DNA of 46,631 nucleotides from a bacterium (GCA_037147175.1 JBAWVS010000018.1:1-46631), one strand, 5' to 3'. Shown: positions 16,019-25,179, numbered from the stretch's first letter. Notes: generated by a model from the letters alone, not told the origin. Program-made: numbers and translations.

Positions 16019-16351
16019 GTATCTTTTAAATTATACATAAACCATAGAAAAATTTTATTTTTTTTCCATTTTATAGTGTTAATTGCCAATTAATTTTCTT
16101 ATTGTCATGTTGAGCAAAGCGAAACATCTGTCTCTTTTGGGGTTTTAATCTTAAATACTTTTTTAGATAAATTCTTCGAACTAAAGACTCTACTCGCAAT
16201 GACCCATAAATTTAATTTTAGAAATTCGAGTTATTTAATAAATAATTTTTATACTCCTGTGGGCAATTTATAAATCAATAATTGAATTTAATATGTGATA
16301 TGTAAATCAGGGAAAGCTTGAGTGTTCATTTCTTTAAGGAGGAAAGTATTT
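16019..16351. other. Divergent intergenic region holding a dispersed repeat
   Basis: Lies between lpxI (-) and the small plus-strand gene. It contains the ~120-bp repeat copy at 16081-16203 and an AATTCGAGTTA motif near 16227. The rest is AT-rich with no consensus promoter that I can defend, although both flanking genes must start here. Confidence 0.5.
16081..16203. repeat. Dispersed ~120-bp repeat, copy A
   Basis: Nearly identical, in opposite orientation, to 43727-43844. It runs from AATTGCCAATTAATTTT through ATTGTCATGTTGAGCAAAGC and GAAACATCTGTC to a TACTCGCAATGAC end. The left three quarters match almost base for base; the right end is the REP-like GATTCTTC...AATGAC part and is more diverged. 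Confidence 0.8.
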
Positions 16352-16612
16352 ATGAAAACCAGGGAAAAAATCTCACAGAAAGCTGATAATCTTAAAAGCT
16401 TTGGGAATATCGTAGGAAAAGCCGGTTACGGAATGAAACTCGCGGCAAATTTAGGCTATAAAGTCGGGTATAATATAGCAAAACATCCTACTCTGGAAAA
16501 AGTTAAAAAACAAATCGACCATAATCCAAGAGCCAGTTTAATTACGCTGGCAGGCGTAACCCTCGGTGTAATCGGAGCAGCAGGTTATTTTGCTTTAAAA
16601 GAAAAGTATTAA
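16352..16612 (+). CDS. Small protein with C-terminal membrane helix
   Basis: 86 residues from the ATG at 16352, chosen because AAGGAGGAAAG (16338-16348) lies just upstream; an in-frame ATG at 16322 has no such site. The N-terminal 60 residues are basic and helical, with a repeated glycine-rich pattern (GKAGYGMKLAANLGYKVGY). One transmembrane helix follows (LITLAGVTLGVIGAAGYFAL) and a KEKY tail. Unknown family; possibly a tail-anchored inner-membrane protein. It is a single gene convergent with hisG. Confidence 0.7.
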   Translation: MKTREKISQKADNLKSFGNIVGKAGYGMKLAANLGYKVGYNIAKHPTLEKVKKQIDHNPRASLITLAGVTLGVIGAAGYFALKEKY

Positions 16613-16624
16613 GAATCTGTCTTA

Positions 16625-17494
16625 TTAAGGCACCATCTGGTCAACAGTCATTATAAGTATGCCTGTTGCACCGAGTTGCTTTAATTGTTCAATATTTTCA
16701 TAAACTTTTTTCTTCTCTATAACGACATGTATGGCGACTTCGCTGTCATTGTCCAAAAGCATGGTAACAGTAGGAGAAGTAACACCAGGCATGAATTCTT
16801 TTATTTTGGCTAAAGATGCTTTAGGCAGGTTTGCCATTAAATATTTTTTCTCTTCAGCGTCTAAAGCAGATTTTATAGCTCTTACAAAAGCGTTTATTTT
16901 GACTTGCTGCTCATTTTTTATTCCGGGACGTCCTATTATAGCAGCTTTTGACTGTAAAATATTTCCTATGATTTTTAATTTATTATTTTTCAATGTAGAA
17001 CCGCTGGAAGTAATATCCACAATGACATCTGCAAGACCTAATTGCGGTGTAACTTCTGTTGCTCCTGAAACTTCTGTTATATGAACTTTTTTGCCGAGTT
17101 TTTCAAAATATTTTCTGGCAATATTCGGGAAGGATGTTGCTATTTTAATGCCGTCAGGAAGCTCTTCTACTGTGCTTGCAGGGGATTCTTCTTTTGTGGC
17201 TATAACCATTTTGCAATGCCCGAAATTTAACTCCATAATATCTTCAACAGGCACACCTGTTTCCGCAATTATATCCTGACCTGTAATACCTAAATCTGTT
17301 ACACCGTCACTTACAAAGCTGGGAATATCCTGCGTCCTGACAAAAATCACTGTATAATTTCCATCCTGCGTAGTTGCATAAAGAGTTCGCTCGTTTTTGG
17401 AAATAGTTAAACCTGCTCTCTGAAGCAAATCCATTACATCTTCAGATAAGCGACCTTTATTTGGTACAGCAATTTTTAAACAGCATTCACTCAT
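16625..17494 (-). CDS. hisG: ATP phosphoribosyltransferase, long form
   Basis: A 289-residue enzyme catalysing the first step of histidine synthesis (ATP + PRPP). Seen: LKIAVPNKGRLSEDVMDLL, SFVSDGVTDLGITGQDI, ATSFPNIARKYFEKLG, ADVIVDITSSGSTLKNN (PRPP-binding loop), then the extra C-terminal regulatory domain with PTVTMLLDNDSEVAIHVVIE and LGATGILIMTVDQMVP. The C-terminal domain marks the long hexameric, histidine-inhibited form that does not need HisZ. It stands alone without other his genes. Confidence 0.96.
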   Translation of the reverse strand: MSECCLKIAVPNKGRLSEDVMDLLQRAGLTISKNERTLYATTQDGNYTVIFVRTQDIPSFVSDGVTDLGITGQDIIAETGVPVEDIMELNFGHCKMVIATKEESPASTVEELPDGIKIATSFPNIARKYFEKLGKKVHITEVSGATEVTPQLGLADVIVDITSSGSTLKNNKLKIIGNILQSKAAIIGRPGIKNEQQVKINAFVRAIKSALDAEEKKYLMANLPKASLAKIKEFMPGVTSPTVTMLLDNDSEVAIHVVIEKKKVYENIEQLKQLGATGILIMTVDQMVP

Positions 17495-18338
17495 AGCATA
17501 TTCCTTTTTTGATTACATTATTACAAAAATTTAACAAAATTGAACAAAATAAGCAATTATTTATCTTCAGTTATTTTGTAAATACATTAGGAAAAGAAAA
17601 GGTTTGCAATAAATATTTCATATCCTGATTTCTTTTTTAAAGCATTGTAAATATTTTAACATTGCATGAAACAAAACTTTAAAATTTCGGATTTTCGGTA
17701 TTAGCATGAATGAAATTCCGAAATAATATAAAGATTTGCATACTATAAATTATTTTATAAAGAAACCGCATAATGCCTCTAAATCTACATTGCAATAGAT
17801 AAAGCATATTTATTTATTTTTTTTAAGTTAATTTTTTTTAAACGCAGAAATGCTTTTGCTATCACTATAGTCACCTTTCTTAAAAAAACAATTGTAAACA
17901 TACTTTTTTTAAAATGATACACAGGAAAACCTTTGAATTAACATGAATATATTAAATAAATTATTATTTATACCCAATTCAAAATGTTTTATAGAATTTC
18001 AAAAGCTGGAAAGTATATAAGAAGAATTTGTCGGGTAATTATAATTAATTGTAACTATAAAGTATCAAATTTGCTTGATTGGAATAAGTTCTTTATAGTT
18101 CTTTTATGAAGTCCAAAGTTAATTAAATAATTGGTCTTATGATTTATTCTTAGAATTATTAGACTGAAAATATTTATTCTGCCCAAAAATTAATCGTATA
18201 AAAAAAGGAGGAGATTAGGGGGTTGTTACCTGTAAAATAGAGGTAGCCGGTAAATTTAGAAAATAAAAGTAGAGCAGAGGTTAATAACCAATAAAATTGT
18301 CTGGAACTAATTAAAGTATTTTTTCGGAGGAACATAAA
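17495..18338. other. 844-bp intergenic region with folded segments, no gene recognised
   Basis: AT-rich, between hisG (-) and cobO (+). Two folds stand out. AACTATAAAG (18053-18062) pairs with CTTTATAGTT (18091-18100), with ATCAA/TTGAT (18064-18079) nested inside. GGTTGTTA (18221-18228) pairs with TAATAACC (18282-18289), one G-U pair included, in the cobO leader. I find no cobalamin-riboswitch B12 box. A near-perfect ribosome site GGAGGAG (18207-18213) precedes a five-codon frame (TTG at 18223 to TAG at 18240) inside the second fold. Confidence 0.5.
18221..18289 (+). promoter_or_regulatory. Possible folded leader of cobO
   Basis: An 8-bp stem encloses an ACC/GGT inner pairing about 50 bases upstream of the cobO start. 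GGAGGAG and a minimal frame (TTG TTA CCT GTA AAA TAG) overlap the left arm, so a leader peptide could compete with the stem. Not a recognised riboswitch class. Confidence 0.25.
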
Positions 18339-18872
18339 TTGCTGGAGCATGGTTATATTCAAATTTACACAGGAGACGGCAAGGGCAAAACAACAGCATC
18401 TCTGGGTTTGGCTCTTAGAGCTATAGGGCATGGCTGGAAAGTTTTAATTATACAATTTGCAAAAGGCGACCAGATAAATTATTACGGCGAAATTCTTTCA
18501 TCCTCAAAATTAATGCCTAATCTGGAAGTTAAACAGTTTGGACTGGACAGAGTTGTTTATTCGCATAATGTTAATATCGAAGACTATAAAGAAGCCAGAA
18601 ACGGCTGGAACTTTGCAAAAGAAGCTATAATGAACGGAGAATATCAGCTTGTTATTATGGACGAAATTAACGTCTGTGCTGATCTTGGCATGATAAAAAT
18701 TGCAGAAATTAAAGAAGTTCTGATGAATAGACCGAAAAATATGGAAATTGTAATGACCGGCAGACGTGCGCACCCTGAACTTGTTTCAATGGCTCACCTC
18801 GTTACAGAAATGAAACCCATTAAACACTATTTTGATCAAGGTGTTATGGCAAGACAAGGCATAGAGTATTAA
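18339..18872 (+). CDS. cobO: Cob(I)yrinic acid a,c-diamide adenosyltransferase
   Basis: A 177-residue CobO/CobA/BtuR-type enzyme that transfers adenosyl from ATP to Co(I) corrinoids. The P-loop YTGDGKGKTTASLGLALRA is at residues 8-26, followed by KVLIIQFAKGD, the Walker B-like LVIMDEINVC and MTGRRAHPEL. A TTG start at 18339 is preceded by CGGAGGAAC. The gene is alone; it may serve corrinoid salvage as readily as de novo synthesis. A terminator follows the stop. Confidence 0.94.
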   Translation: MLEHGYIQIYTGDGKGKTTASLGLALRAIGHGWKVLIIQFAKGDQINYYGEILSSSKLMPNLEVKQFGLDRVVYSHNVNIEDYKEARNGWNFAKEAIMNGEYQLVIMDEINVCADLGMIKIAEIKEVLMNRPKNMEIVMTGRRAHPELVSMAHLVTEMKPIKHYFDQGVMARQGIEY

Positions 18873-18898
18873 ATTAGTTTAGATTATAAGTTTTAAAA

Positions 18899-18932
18899 AA
18901 AGAGCAAGTATTTTGTACTTGCTCTTTAAGTT
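18899..18932. terminator. Bidirectional terminator between cobO and the unknown gene
   Basis: AAAGAGCAAGTA (18899-18910) pairs with TACTTGCTCTTT (18916-18927) over a five-base loop, with A-rich sequence before and T-rich sequence after. It serves convergent genes. Confidence 0.85.
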
Positions 18933-18943
18933 TTGTTTTTATA

Positions 18944-19528
18944 TTACATAATCCCTACAGTGCCTCTATTATTACCGACGGCTTTGTATGTAATCTTTTC
19001 GCCTTTTTGCGAAGGTAGATTGACTATAAAAACCCTGCTGTCACCTTTAGAGTTATAAAATAAAGGTTTAACGTTTATTTTGTCTTTGAAAAAATTAGAT
19101 AAAGTCTTATGGATTTCATTAAACAATTTATCATCACCACTGTCATAAGTGTTAGTCGAAATTTTATTAATAGATTGTTCAGGCGCTAAAAAAAGAAAGG
19201 TTACGGCTTTGGACGTATCAATAAAACGCTCATTTTGTCTTAAAAGTCTTGATATCTCTTGTCTATGTACCGATGCATAATCTGGAGGAAAGTGTGTCAT
19301 TATCGCGAATGGATTTCCGTTTTTGCATCTGGCTAAAATAAATGAAGAACTGCACCCGCAAAGATCGTGGGTAAAAATATTTTTTAATTTTCCGGGAACT
19401 AATTCTTTACCTATAGCCCCGTCCATATTAATTTGAATAACCTCGCCATTTTTATTTTTGGCATCAGATTTTAAATTTTGTTCCAGAATTTTTAATGGAA
19501 TATATGAATAAGACACAATTTTTTTCAT
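18944..19528 (-). CDS. Conserved-looking protein of unknown function
   Basis: 194 residues, no signal peptide or membrane helix. A Cys-containing segment THDLCGCSSSFILARCK (about 54-70) is followed by NPFAIMTHFPP and, near 155-190, DSRVFIVNLPSQKGEKITY. The mix of strands and the two close cysteines (LCGC) resemble a compact alpha/beta enzyme or a CheD-like fold, but I recognise no family. AAGGAAAT precedes the ATG. A REP-like repeat lies just upstream (19552-19580), and convergent cobO and its terminator lie downstream. Confidence 0.75.
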   Translation of the reverse strand: MKKIVSYSYIPLKILEQNLKSDAKNKNGEVIQINMDGAIGKELVPGKLKNIFTHDLCGCSSSFILARCKNGNPFAIMTHFPPDYASVHRQEISRLLRQNERFIDTSKAVTFLFLAPEQSINKISTNTYDSGDDKLFNEIHKTLSNFFKDKINVKPLFYNSKGDSRVFIVNLPSQKGEKITYKAVGNNRGTVGIM

Positions 19529-19551
19529 CTAAATTTCCTTTTGTTTTTTAT

Positions 19552-19580
19552 AGATTGCTTCGCTTTGCTCGCAATGACAA
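19552..19580. repeat. REP-like unit AGATTGCTTCG...CGCAATGACAA
   Basis: A short unit of the same TCATT(G)CGAG...family as 25121-25162. It lies 24 bases upstream of the unknown minus-strand gene and is followed by CAATTCGAGTT at 19595. Confidence 0.55.
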
Positions 19581-19611
19581 TTTTGGCGATTTAGCAATTC
19601 GAGTTTACTAT

Positions 19612-19645
19612 AAAGATAGAGGGCTTTTAAAAACCCTCTATCTTT
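19612..19645. terminator. ftsZ terminator hairpin
   Basis: AAAGATAGAGGG (19612-19623) pairs perfectly with CCCTCTATCTTT (19634-19645) with a ten-base loop, 20 bases after the ftsZ stop on the minus strand. Confidence 0.8.
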
Positions 19646-19664
19646 TGCATTGAATTATAAAATC

Positions 19665-20822
19665 CTAGATTTTAAAAGGTTTTTTATCTCTTAAAAATTC
19701 GGGAATATCAAGATCTAACATAGTGCTTGCTGTTTCCTGAGATGTCTTTTTCTTTAATGGTGAAGCACTTGTGCTTGCTGTTGTGAACAAGGAAAGAGGA
19801 TCAGCAATTGATTTCTCAGCACCCTGAGGTTTAAGGTCAAATCCTGTTGCAATAACAGTAATTTGGATTTCTCCTTGAATTCTGTCATCAACCACAGCAC
19901 CAAATATAACGATAGCATCATCAAGAACAGATTCGTGAATAACTTCAGCCGCTTCGTAAACTTCATGAATGGTCATATCAGGACCGCCTGTTACGTTGAA
20001 GATTACGCCGCTTGCGCCGTGTATTGATGTTTCCAGAAGAGGTGAATTAACGGCAATTCTAGCTGCTTCAAGGGCTCTGCCTTCGCCGCTTCCTCTGCCG
20101 ATACCCATAAGAGCTGAACCTGACATTGACATAACAGACTTAACATCTGCAAAGTCAACGTTGATTAAGCCTGGTGTTGTAATTATATCGCAAATGCCTT
20201 GAACACCGCGGAGTAATATTTCATCAACAACATAGAAAGCTTCTCTAATTGTAGTTCTTCTTTCAACAACTTCAATTAACTTGTCGTTAGGAACAACAAT
20301 AAGGCTGTCTACATTTTCTCTGAGCTTTTCAAGACCTGCATTAGCCTGATTCATTCTGCGGCGACCTTCAAAACTGAATGGTTTTGTAACAACGCCGACT
20401 GTTAAAGCACCGAGTTCTTTTGCTATTTGAGCAACTACGGGAGCTGCGCCTGTACCGGTGCCTCCGCCCATACCAGCGGTAATAAATACCATATCTGCAC
20501 CGTCAAGAGATTTCATTATTTCATCTTTGCTCTCTTCGGCAGCTTTTTCGCCTTTTGAAGGATCACCACCAGCGCCTAAGCCGTTTGTTAATTTACTTCC
20601 AAGTTGAATTCTGCTTTGTGCGCTTGACATTTGCAAGACTTGAGCATCTGTATTAAGCGCCCAAAAATCAACACTGCTAAGTCCTGCCGCAATCATACGA
20701 TTAACAGCGTTTCCGCCACCGCCGCCGACACCGACAACTTTAATGTTAGCCTGATTGGCACCTTCTATTGATGTAATATGAATGGATTCATTTAAGCCTA
20801 ATGAATTAAATTTATCAACCAC
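19665..20822 (-). CDS. ftsZ: Cell division protein FtsZ
   Basis: A 385-residue tubulin-like GTPase that forms the division ring. Seen: [18 protein letters not shown], the tubulin signature [33 protein letters not shown], the T7 loop [11 protein letters not shown], and a short C-terminal linker ending in [15 protein letters not shown], the conserved tail that binds FtsA or other anchors. The start is GTG at 20822 after GAGGT at good spacing. It stands alone here, without ftsA/ftsQ. The linker, rich in Ser, Thr and Lys, is short compared with many phyla. Confidence 0.97.
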   Translation of the reverse strand: MVDKFNSLGLNESIHITSIEGANQANIKVVGVGGGGGNAVNRMIAAGLSSVDFWALNTDAQVLQMSSAQSRIQLGSKLTNGLGAGGDPSKGEKAAEESKDEIMKSLDGADMVFITAGMGGGTGTGAAPVVAQIAKELGALTVGVVTKPFSFEGRRRMNQANAGLEKLRENVDSLIVVPNDKLIEVVERRTTIREAFYVVDEILLRGVQGICDIITTPGLINVDFADVKSVMSMSGSALMGIGRGSGEGRALEAARIAVNSPLLETSIHGASGVIFNVTGGPDMTIHEVYEAAEVIHESVLDDAIVIFGAVVDDRIQGEIQITVIATGFDLKPQGAEKSIADPLSLFTTASTSASPLKKKTSQETASTMLDLDIPEFLRDKKPFKI

Positions 20823-21134
20823 GGATATTCAACCTCTTTTGTCTTAATTAACTCACTTTTATTAATAAACTAGAGAATAATAATATAGTACCATTTTATT
20901 CTTAATAAATATTTAACTATAAAAGTTATGTAAAGGTAACTTTTATTTGAAATTTTAAAATATTTAAACAATTATATTAAAAAAAATAAGCAATGCTAGG
21001 GCTTTTTACAGCCTTTATTTACAGGCTTTTTTAACCCGTCTGCCGATATTGTTTTTGTATTGCAGTGTAAAGTTTTATAAAGTTTTATTTCAAATGACAT
21101 TGCGCTGATTATCGAAAGAGGTTCTTAATCACAA
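20823..21134. other. 312-bp ftsZ upstream region with a plus-oriented terminator-like hairpin
   Basis: AGCCT and AGGCT around 21012-21028 form a hairpin followed by a T-run on the plus strand, although no plus-strand gene precedes it. On the minus strand it lies downstream of ctpA. The ftsZ promoter must be in the AT-rich part near 20840-20960. I find no gene. Confidence 0.4.
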
Positions 21135-22400
21135 TTAATTAACAGCAGCTAATTTGGGTTTGTTAAGTTCAGTTGCAAGCACTTGTTTAGCTTTATTTAA
21201 CTGGAGATCTTTTCCAGCAAAGAATTCTTTTTCTGTCATAACAACTTTATAGTCCGGTTTAATTCCTTTATGCCCTATGTCATTGCCGTTAGGCGTTAAA
21301 TATTTGGCTACAGTTAAGTTTATTCCCGAACCATCAGGCAATTTTAATATCCTTTGTACAAGCCCCTTGCCGAAGGTTGTTTCTCCTATAAGCAAAGCCC
21401 TTTTGTGGTCTTTCAATGCCCCGCTTAAAATTTCGCTGGCACTTGCAGACTCATTGTTTATGAGAACAACTGTCGGCTTTGTCGTCATTATGCTGTCAGG
21501 TTCTGCTTTGAACTCTTGCTTTCCGCCGTTTCTATCAACAACACTGACTATTATGCCTTTTTTTATGAACATATTAGAGATCATAATTGCGTTAGGAAGG
21601 AGCCCGCCGTGATTTCCGCGTAAATCAATTATTATACCTTTTGATTTTTTAGTTGCCTGTAATGCTTCTGCTACTTCAAAGGCGGTGTCTGTGCTTATGA
21701 ATGTTGATATTTTTATATAAGCGTATTTATTATCCAGTATTTTGTATTTAACGGATTTAATTTTTATTTCTTCTCTTAAAATTGCTTTGGTTAATTGTTT
21801 TTTATTCCTTAAAATAGTCAAAACAACTTTACTTCCTGCTTTTCCTCTTACTGAATCAGCAACTTCTTTTAGTGAAAGTCCTTTTGTGGATTTATTTCCT
21901 ACTTTTAAAATTCTATCACCTGCTTTTAGACCTGATTTTGCGGCTGGAGTATCTTCTATGACATTTACAATAACAGCATTGCCTTTAATGTCTGCTATAT
22001 GGACACCTATACCAAAAAGTTTTGCTTCTATGCTTCTATCCTGCTCTGCAAACTCATCAGGCTTTAAAAACCTTGAATAGGGGTCATTTAAGCTTTCAAT
22101 CATACTTTCTATAGCAACGTAAGAGTCGCCTTTGTTTTTTATTTTGTCATCATATCTTTGCTGCCATTTTTCCCAATTCTGATGGTTGCAGGTTGAATCA
22201 ACATAATTGTTTTTAACTATTCTCCATGCTCTGTTAAAAACCCCTTCAGGAGTTACATTGGTATTTTCTATGGAGGAAAGAACGTACTCAACAGGCGTTT
22301 GTGCATTTTCATAATTGTTTTTGTATGCCCAAATTGCTGCCGAGCCAAACAAAAGAACCAGACAAAATATAGTTATTATAGTATTTTTAATTATTTTCAT
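21135..22400 (-). CDS. ctpA: C-terminal processing peptidase (S41 family)
   Basis: A 421-residue periplasmic serine protease. An N-terminal hydrophobic segment (NTIITIFCLVLLFGSAAIWA) is a signal anchor. A PDZ domain lies at about 125-205 (GIGVHI, VIEDTPAAKSGLKAGDRILK, VADSVRGKAGSKV). The peptidase core has YIKISTF, IIDLRGNHGGLL, and the catalytic Ser/Lys pair in VLINNESASASEI (Ser about 319) and GETTFGKGLVQ (Lys about 343). The family trims C-termini of exported proteins. The ctpA symbol is generic; CtpA/B/Prc paralogues cannot be separated here. It is 27 bases from mqnA on the same strand, so they may be co-transcribed. Confidence 0.92.
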   Translation of the reverse strand: MKIIKNTIITIFCLVLLFGSAAIWAYKNNYENAQTPVEYVLSSIENTNVTPEGVFNRAWRIVKNNYVDSTCNHQNWEKWQQRYDDKIKNKGDSYVAIESMIESLNDPYSRFLKPDEFAEQDRSIEAKLFGIGVHIADIKGNAVIVNVIEDTPAAKSGLKAGDRILKVGNKSTKGLSLKEVADSVRGKAGSKVVLTILRNKKQLTKAILREEIKIKSVKYKILDNKYAYIKISTFISTDTAFEVAEALQATKKSKGIIIDLRGNHGGLLPNAIMISNMFIKKGIIVSVVDRNGGKQEFKAEPDSIMTTKPTVVLINNESASASEILSGALKDHKRALLIGETTFGKGLVQRILKLPDGSGINLTVAKYLTPNGNDIGHKGIKPDYKVVMTEKEFFAGKDLQLNKAKQVLATELNKPKLAAVN

Positions 22401-22427
22401 ATATTTTCCAATCTTGTATCATTTTTA

Positions 22428-23282
22428 TTATAAATAACTAATTGCTTCGGAATGGTCATTAAGCTTGTTATAAAGCTTTTTAAAAAGATTAAGACTTTTT
22501 TCATGTTCGGGTGTGAAATTATATTTAATTTTGTCAGTTAAATAATCTTTAATGACGTAATCCGGTAAATCCAATTCTGAAGACGCTTTTTGGATTACAT
22601 CATTAAAATACATACCAAGACCGGCTTCAACTGCTTTATTGATTAAAAATTTTATCCGATCGAAATCATCTTTGTGAGTAACTGCCCAGTCGGCTCTCGC
22701 CACCCAGGTGCCAAAAACGGGAGGAAGTCCTGTAAGCTCCTTCCATAATTTGCCGAGGTCGTACTGCAACAATGTACTGTTATGTTTGATTCTGGAAATT
22801 AACGCCTGATCTCCTATATATAAAACAGCGTCAAATTCTTCTTCAAGGGCTTCTTTTAGAGGTTTTTTATATTTATGTTCAACAAAATTTATTTGATTTG
22901 TTGTATCTGATAAAATTCCTTTTTCGTTAAGTATAATTTTTAGCATATTTATTGAAGTTGCCGAATTATGAGGAATTCCGATTTTTTTTCCGGCTAAATC
23001 CTCTAATTTATGGTTAGAAAAAAGAATTACACTTCCGCATTCCGCATCAGAAGTTATACACGCTTCTTTAATAAGAACATAATCGTTTTCATTCTTTATG
23101 TATTCAAAAGCAGAAACAGGGGCAACGTAAAGCTGTCCGTCATATATGAGCCGATTTATTAAAACAGGATGTCCCCAACTTAAAATAATGTTTTCCAGTG
23201 CCCACTTTTCCAATGTATAGTTAATTGGCAGACAGTTTGTAAAATTAATAAGACCCAGGCTGATTTTGTGGTTATTTTTCAT
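22428..23282 (-). CDS. mqnA: Chorismate dehydratase (futalosine menaquinone pathway)
   Basis: A 284-residue periplasmic-binding-protein-fold enzyme converting chorismate to 3-enolpyruvylbenzoate, the entry step of the futalosine route to menaquinone. Seen: SLGLINFTNCLPINYTLEKW, a GQLYVAPVSAFEYI segment, CGSVILFSNHKLEDLAGKKI, HNSATSINMLKI, DAVLYIGDQAL and PPVFGTWVARADWA. These fit MqnA rather than MqnD, although the two share the fold. No other mqn gene is in the window. It lies upstream of ctpA on the same strand. Confidence 0.85.
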   Translation of the reverse strand: MKNNHKISLGLINFTNCLPINYTLEKWALENIILSWGHPVLINRLIYDGQLYVAPVSAFEYIKNENDYVLIKEACITSDAECGSVILFSNHKLEDLAGKKIGIPHNSATSINMLKIILNEKGILSDTTNQINFVEHKYKKPLKEALEEEFDAVLYIGDQALISRIKHNSTLLQYDLGKLWKELTGLPPVFGTWVARADWAVTHKDDFDRIKFLINKAVEAGLGMYFNDVIQKASSELDLPDYVIKDYLTDKIKYNFTPEHEKSLNLFKKLYNKLNDHSEAISYL

Positions 23283-23491
23283 AAATTTATTTTATATCGT
23301 CACAAGGCAATGATTTTGTTATTTCTACTATTATCATACTTATTACAAAGCAATCTTACAACATAACCTGCAAATTTAAATATTCCTGTTTAGTAGTTTA
23401 AGAAATGTTAATTTTTGTTGTAAAAGCCTAAAGTTTCATTAAAATCATGTCGAAAACAGAGATATATATCACACATAAAGGGAGATTTATT

Positions 23492-23752
23492 ATGGCGGAT
23501 ACGCCTGTTAATAATAAAAAATTTGTTTTAAATCCGGTTAACATACCGAAAATTGATGTAGGAGAAAGTACTATTTTTTCAAAAAAAGTTGATGCAAATT
23601 TATGGGAAACTGCTGCAAAAAAAATTATGCCTAAAAAACCAAAAAAAGAAGATAATCTGCAAAATCAAATATTTAGAGTTGAACAAGAAACTCAAAAATA
23701 TGAACAAATCCTATCTCAATCGTTAGGAAACAAACTTGATATAAACGGTTAA
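23492..23752 (+). CDS. Small hydrophilic protein, unknown
   Basis: 86 residues counted from the ATG at 23492, preferred because AAAGGGAGA (23477-23485) sits upstream; an in-frame ATG at 23447 has no site. Lys-rich, with SKKVDANLWETAAKKIMPKK centrally and a predicted helical tail (QIFRVEQETQKYEQILSQSL). No family recognised. Its stop overlaps the convergent bioA stop by four bases. Confidence 0.6.
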   Translation: MADTPVNNKKFVLNPVNIPKIDVGESTIFSKKVDANLWETAAKKIMPKKPKKEDNLQNQIFRVEQETQKYEQILSQSLGNKLDING

Positions 23753-25098
23753 TTTGCTGAAATCTTTATAGCTTCTAAAGCAATGTCTGTAAGTTGTTCT
23801 ATTTCTTCTTCCGTTATTGCGTATGGAGGCATAAAATAAATTATATTTCCTAGAGGGCGCAGGATAGCACCTTTCTTTAAGGCTTCTTTATATATTTTTG
23901 AGCCTATTCTTTCTTCAAAATCATAAGATTCTTTTGTTTCTTTGTTTTTAACAATTTCAACTGCGCCAATCATTCCTATCTGCCTAATATCCCCGACACA
24001 TTCAAGCTCTCTGAATTTTTTAAGTTCAATTTCAAGTTTTTTAATTTTAGGCTGAATAGAATCTATAATTTTTTCTTCTTCAAAAATTTTTAAATTTTCA
24101 ACAGCTATGCTTGCAGCAAGCGGATTTCCTGTAAAGCTGTGTCCGTGGAAAAAAGTTTTCAGCTTTTCATAATCATCATAAAACGCCTGATAAATTTTAT
24201 CGGAGGTCATCGTGACAGAGAGAGGAAGATACCCTGCCGTTATGCCTTTTGCAAGGCAAATTATGTCAGGAACGATATTTGAGTGCTCAAAAGCAAACAT
24301 TTTTCCTGTTCTTCCAAACCCCATTGCAACTTCATCATCTATGAGAAGAATATTATATTTGTCACAAAGCTTTCGGAGCTTTGTAATATATTGTGAAGGA
24401 TAAATAATCATTCCTCCGGCCGCTTGAACAAGGGGTTCTATTATAATACCCGCCACTTCTCCGGCATGTTTTTCCAGTATTTTTTCTACAGAATTCAAAC
24501 ATTCTATATTGCAGGAATCCTGTTTTTGATTTGCAGGACAACGGTAACAGTATGGAGAATCTGCCTGAAATACTTCAAACAAAAGCGGTTTGTAGATTTT
24601 GTGATATACATCAACTCCCCCTACTGAAACAGCTCCTAAAGTGTCGCCATGATACGAGTTTTTTAGGGCAATAAACTTGCTTTTTTCTGGAAATCCGCTT
24701 TGCTGCCAGTATTGATATGCCATTTTAAGTGCGACTTCAACAGCAGTAGAGCCGTTATCAGAATAAAAAACTTTTGTTATTTCAGGAGGTGCTAGATTAA
24801 CGAGTCTTTCAGCAAGCTCTATAGCAGGTTCATGTGAAAATCCCGCAAGTAGAACATGTTCAATCTTTTCCACTTGTTTTTTAAGGGCTTCATTAAGACG
24901 GGGATGCGAATGACCGAGTGTATTTACCCACCATGAAGAAATCCCGTCAATGTATTTGTTCCCTTTTAAGTCCCACAAGTAAACGCCTTTTCCCCTGTCA
25001 ATGATGATAGGCTCGTCTGTTTCGTGGTCTTTCATCTGGGTAAAAGGATGCCAGAGGTATTTAAGGTCTTTTTGTATAAGGTCGTTATATTTGTTCAT
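23749..25098 (-). CDS. bioA: Adenosylmethionine-8-amino-7-oxononanoate aminotransferase
   Basis: A class III PLP-dependent aminotransferase of biotin synthesis (7-keto-8-aminopelargonate to diaminopelargonate with SAM as donor). Seen: LWHPFTQMKDH, GISSWWVNTLGHSHP, SDNGSTAVEVALKMAYQYW, HGDTLGAVSVGGVDVYH, IIEPLVQAAGGM, LLIDDEVAMGFGRTG, the PLP lysine in LAKGITAGYLPL, and GHSFTGNPLA. I chose the ATG at 25098 (MNKYNDL...). The longer frame starting at 25125 takes its ATG from a REP-like repeat and adds only a poly-Lys leader. No other bio gene is adjacent. Confidence 0.93.
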   Translation of the reverse strand: MNKYNDLIQKDLKYLWHPFTQMKDHETDEPIIIDRGKGVYLWDLKGNKYIDGISSWWVNTLGHSHPRLNEALKKQVEKIEHVLLAGFSHEPAIELAERLVNLAPPEITKVFYSDNGSTAVEVALKMAYQYWQQSGFPEKSKFIALKNSYHGDTLGAVSVGGVDVYHKIYKPLLFEVFQADSPYCYRCPANQKQDSCNIECLNSVEKILEKHAGEVAGIIIEPLVQAAGGMIIYPSQYITKLRKLCDKYNILLIDDEVAMGFGRTGKMFAFEHSNIVPDIICLAKGITAGYLPLSVTMTSDKIYQAFYDDYEKLKTFFHGHSFTGNPLAASIAVENLKIFEEEKIIDSIQPKIKKLEIELKKFRELECVGDIRQIGMIGAVEIVKNKETKESYDFEERIGSKIYKEALKKGAILRPLGNIIYFMPPYAITEEEIEQLTDIALEAIKISAN

Positions 25099-25120
25099 AT
25101 TTTTCTTTTTTTGTTCTGTT

Positions 25121-25162
25121 GTCATTGCGAGGAGGGGGCGAAGCCTCGACGTGGCAATCTGT
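25121..25162. repeat. REP-like palindromic unit between gcvPA and bioA
   Basis: GTCATTGCGAGGAGGGGGCGAAGCCTCG...GTGGCAATCT, a TCATTGCGAG-type repeat. Its GAGG...GGGCGAAGCCTC core is an imperfect palindrome. It overlaps the longest possible bioA N-terminus. Confidence 0.7.
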
Positions 25163-25179
25163 TCTGTTCACGAGAAGAC

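Noticed and set aside
18174-18338. Cobalamin riboswitch upstream of cobO
   Set aside because: No B12 box or other conserved cobalamin-riboswitch core could be found.
18174-18431. 85-residue minus-strand frame across the cobO start
   Set aside because: It overlaps the cobO P-loop in antisense and has no ribosome site or motif.
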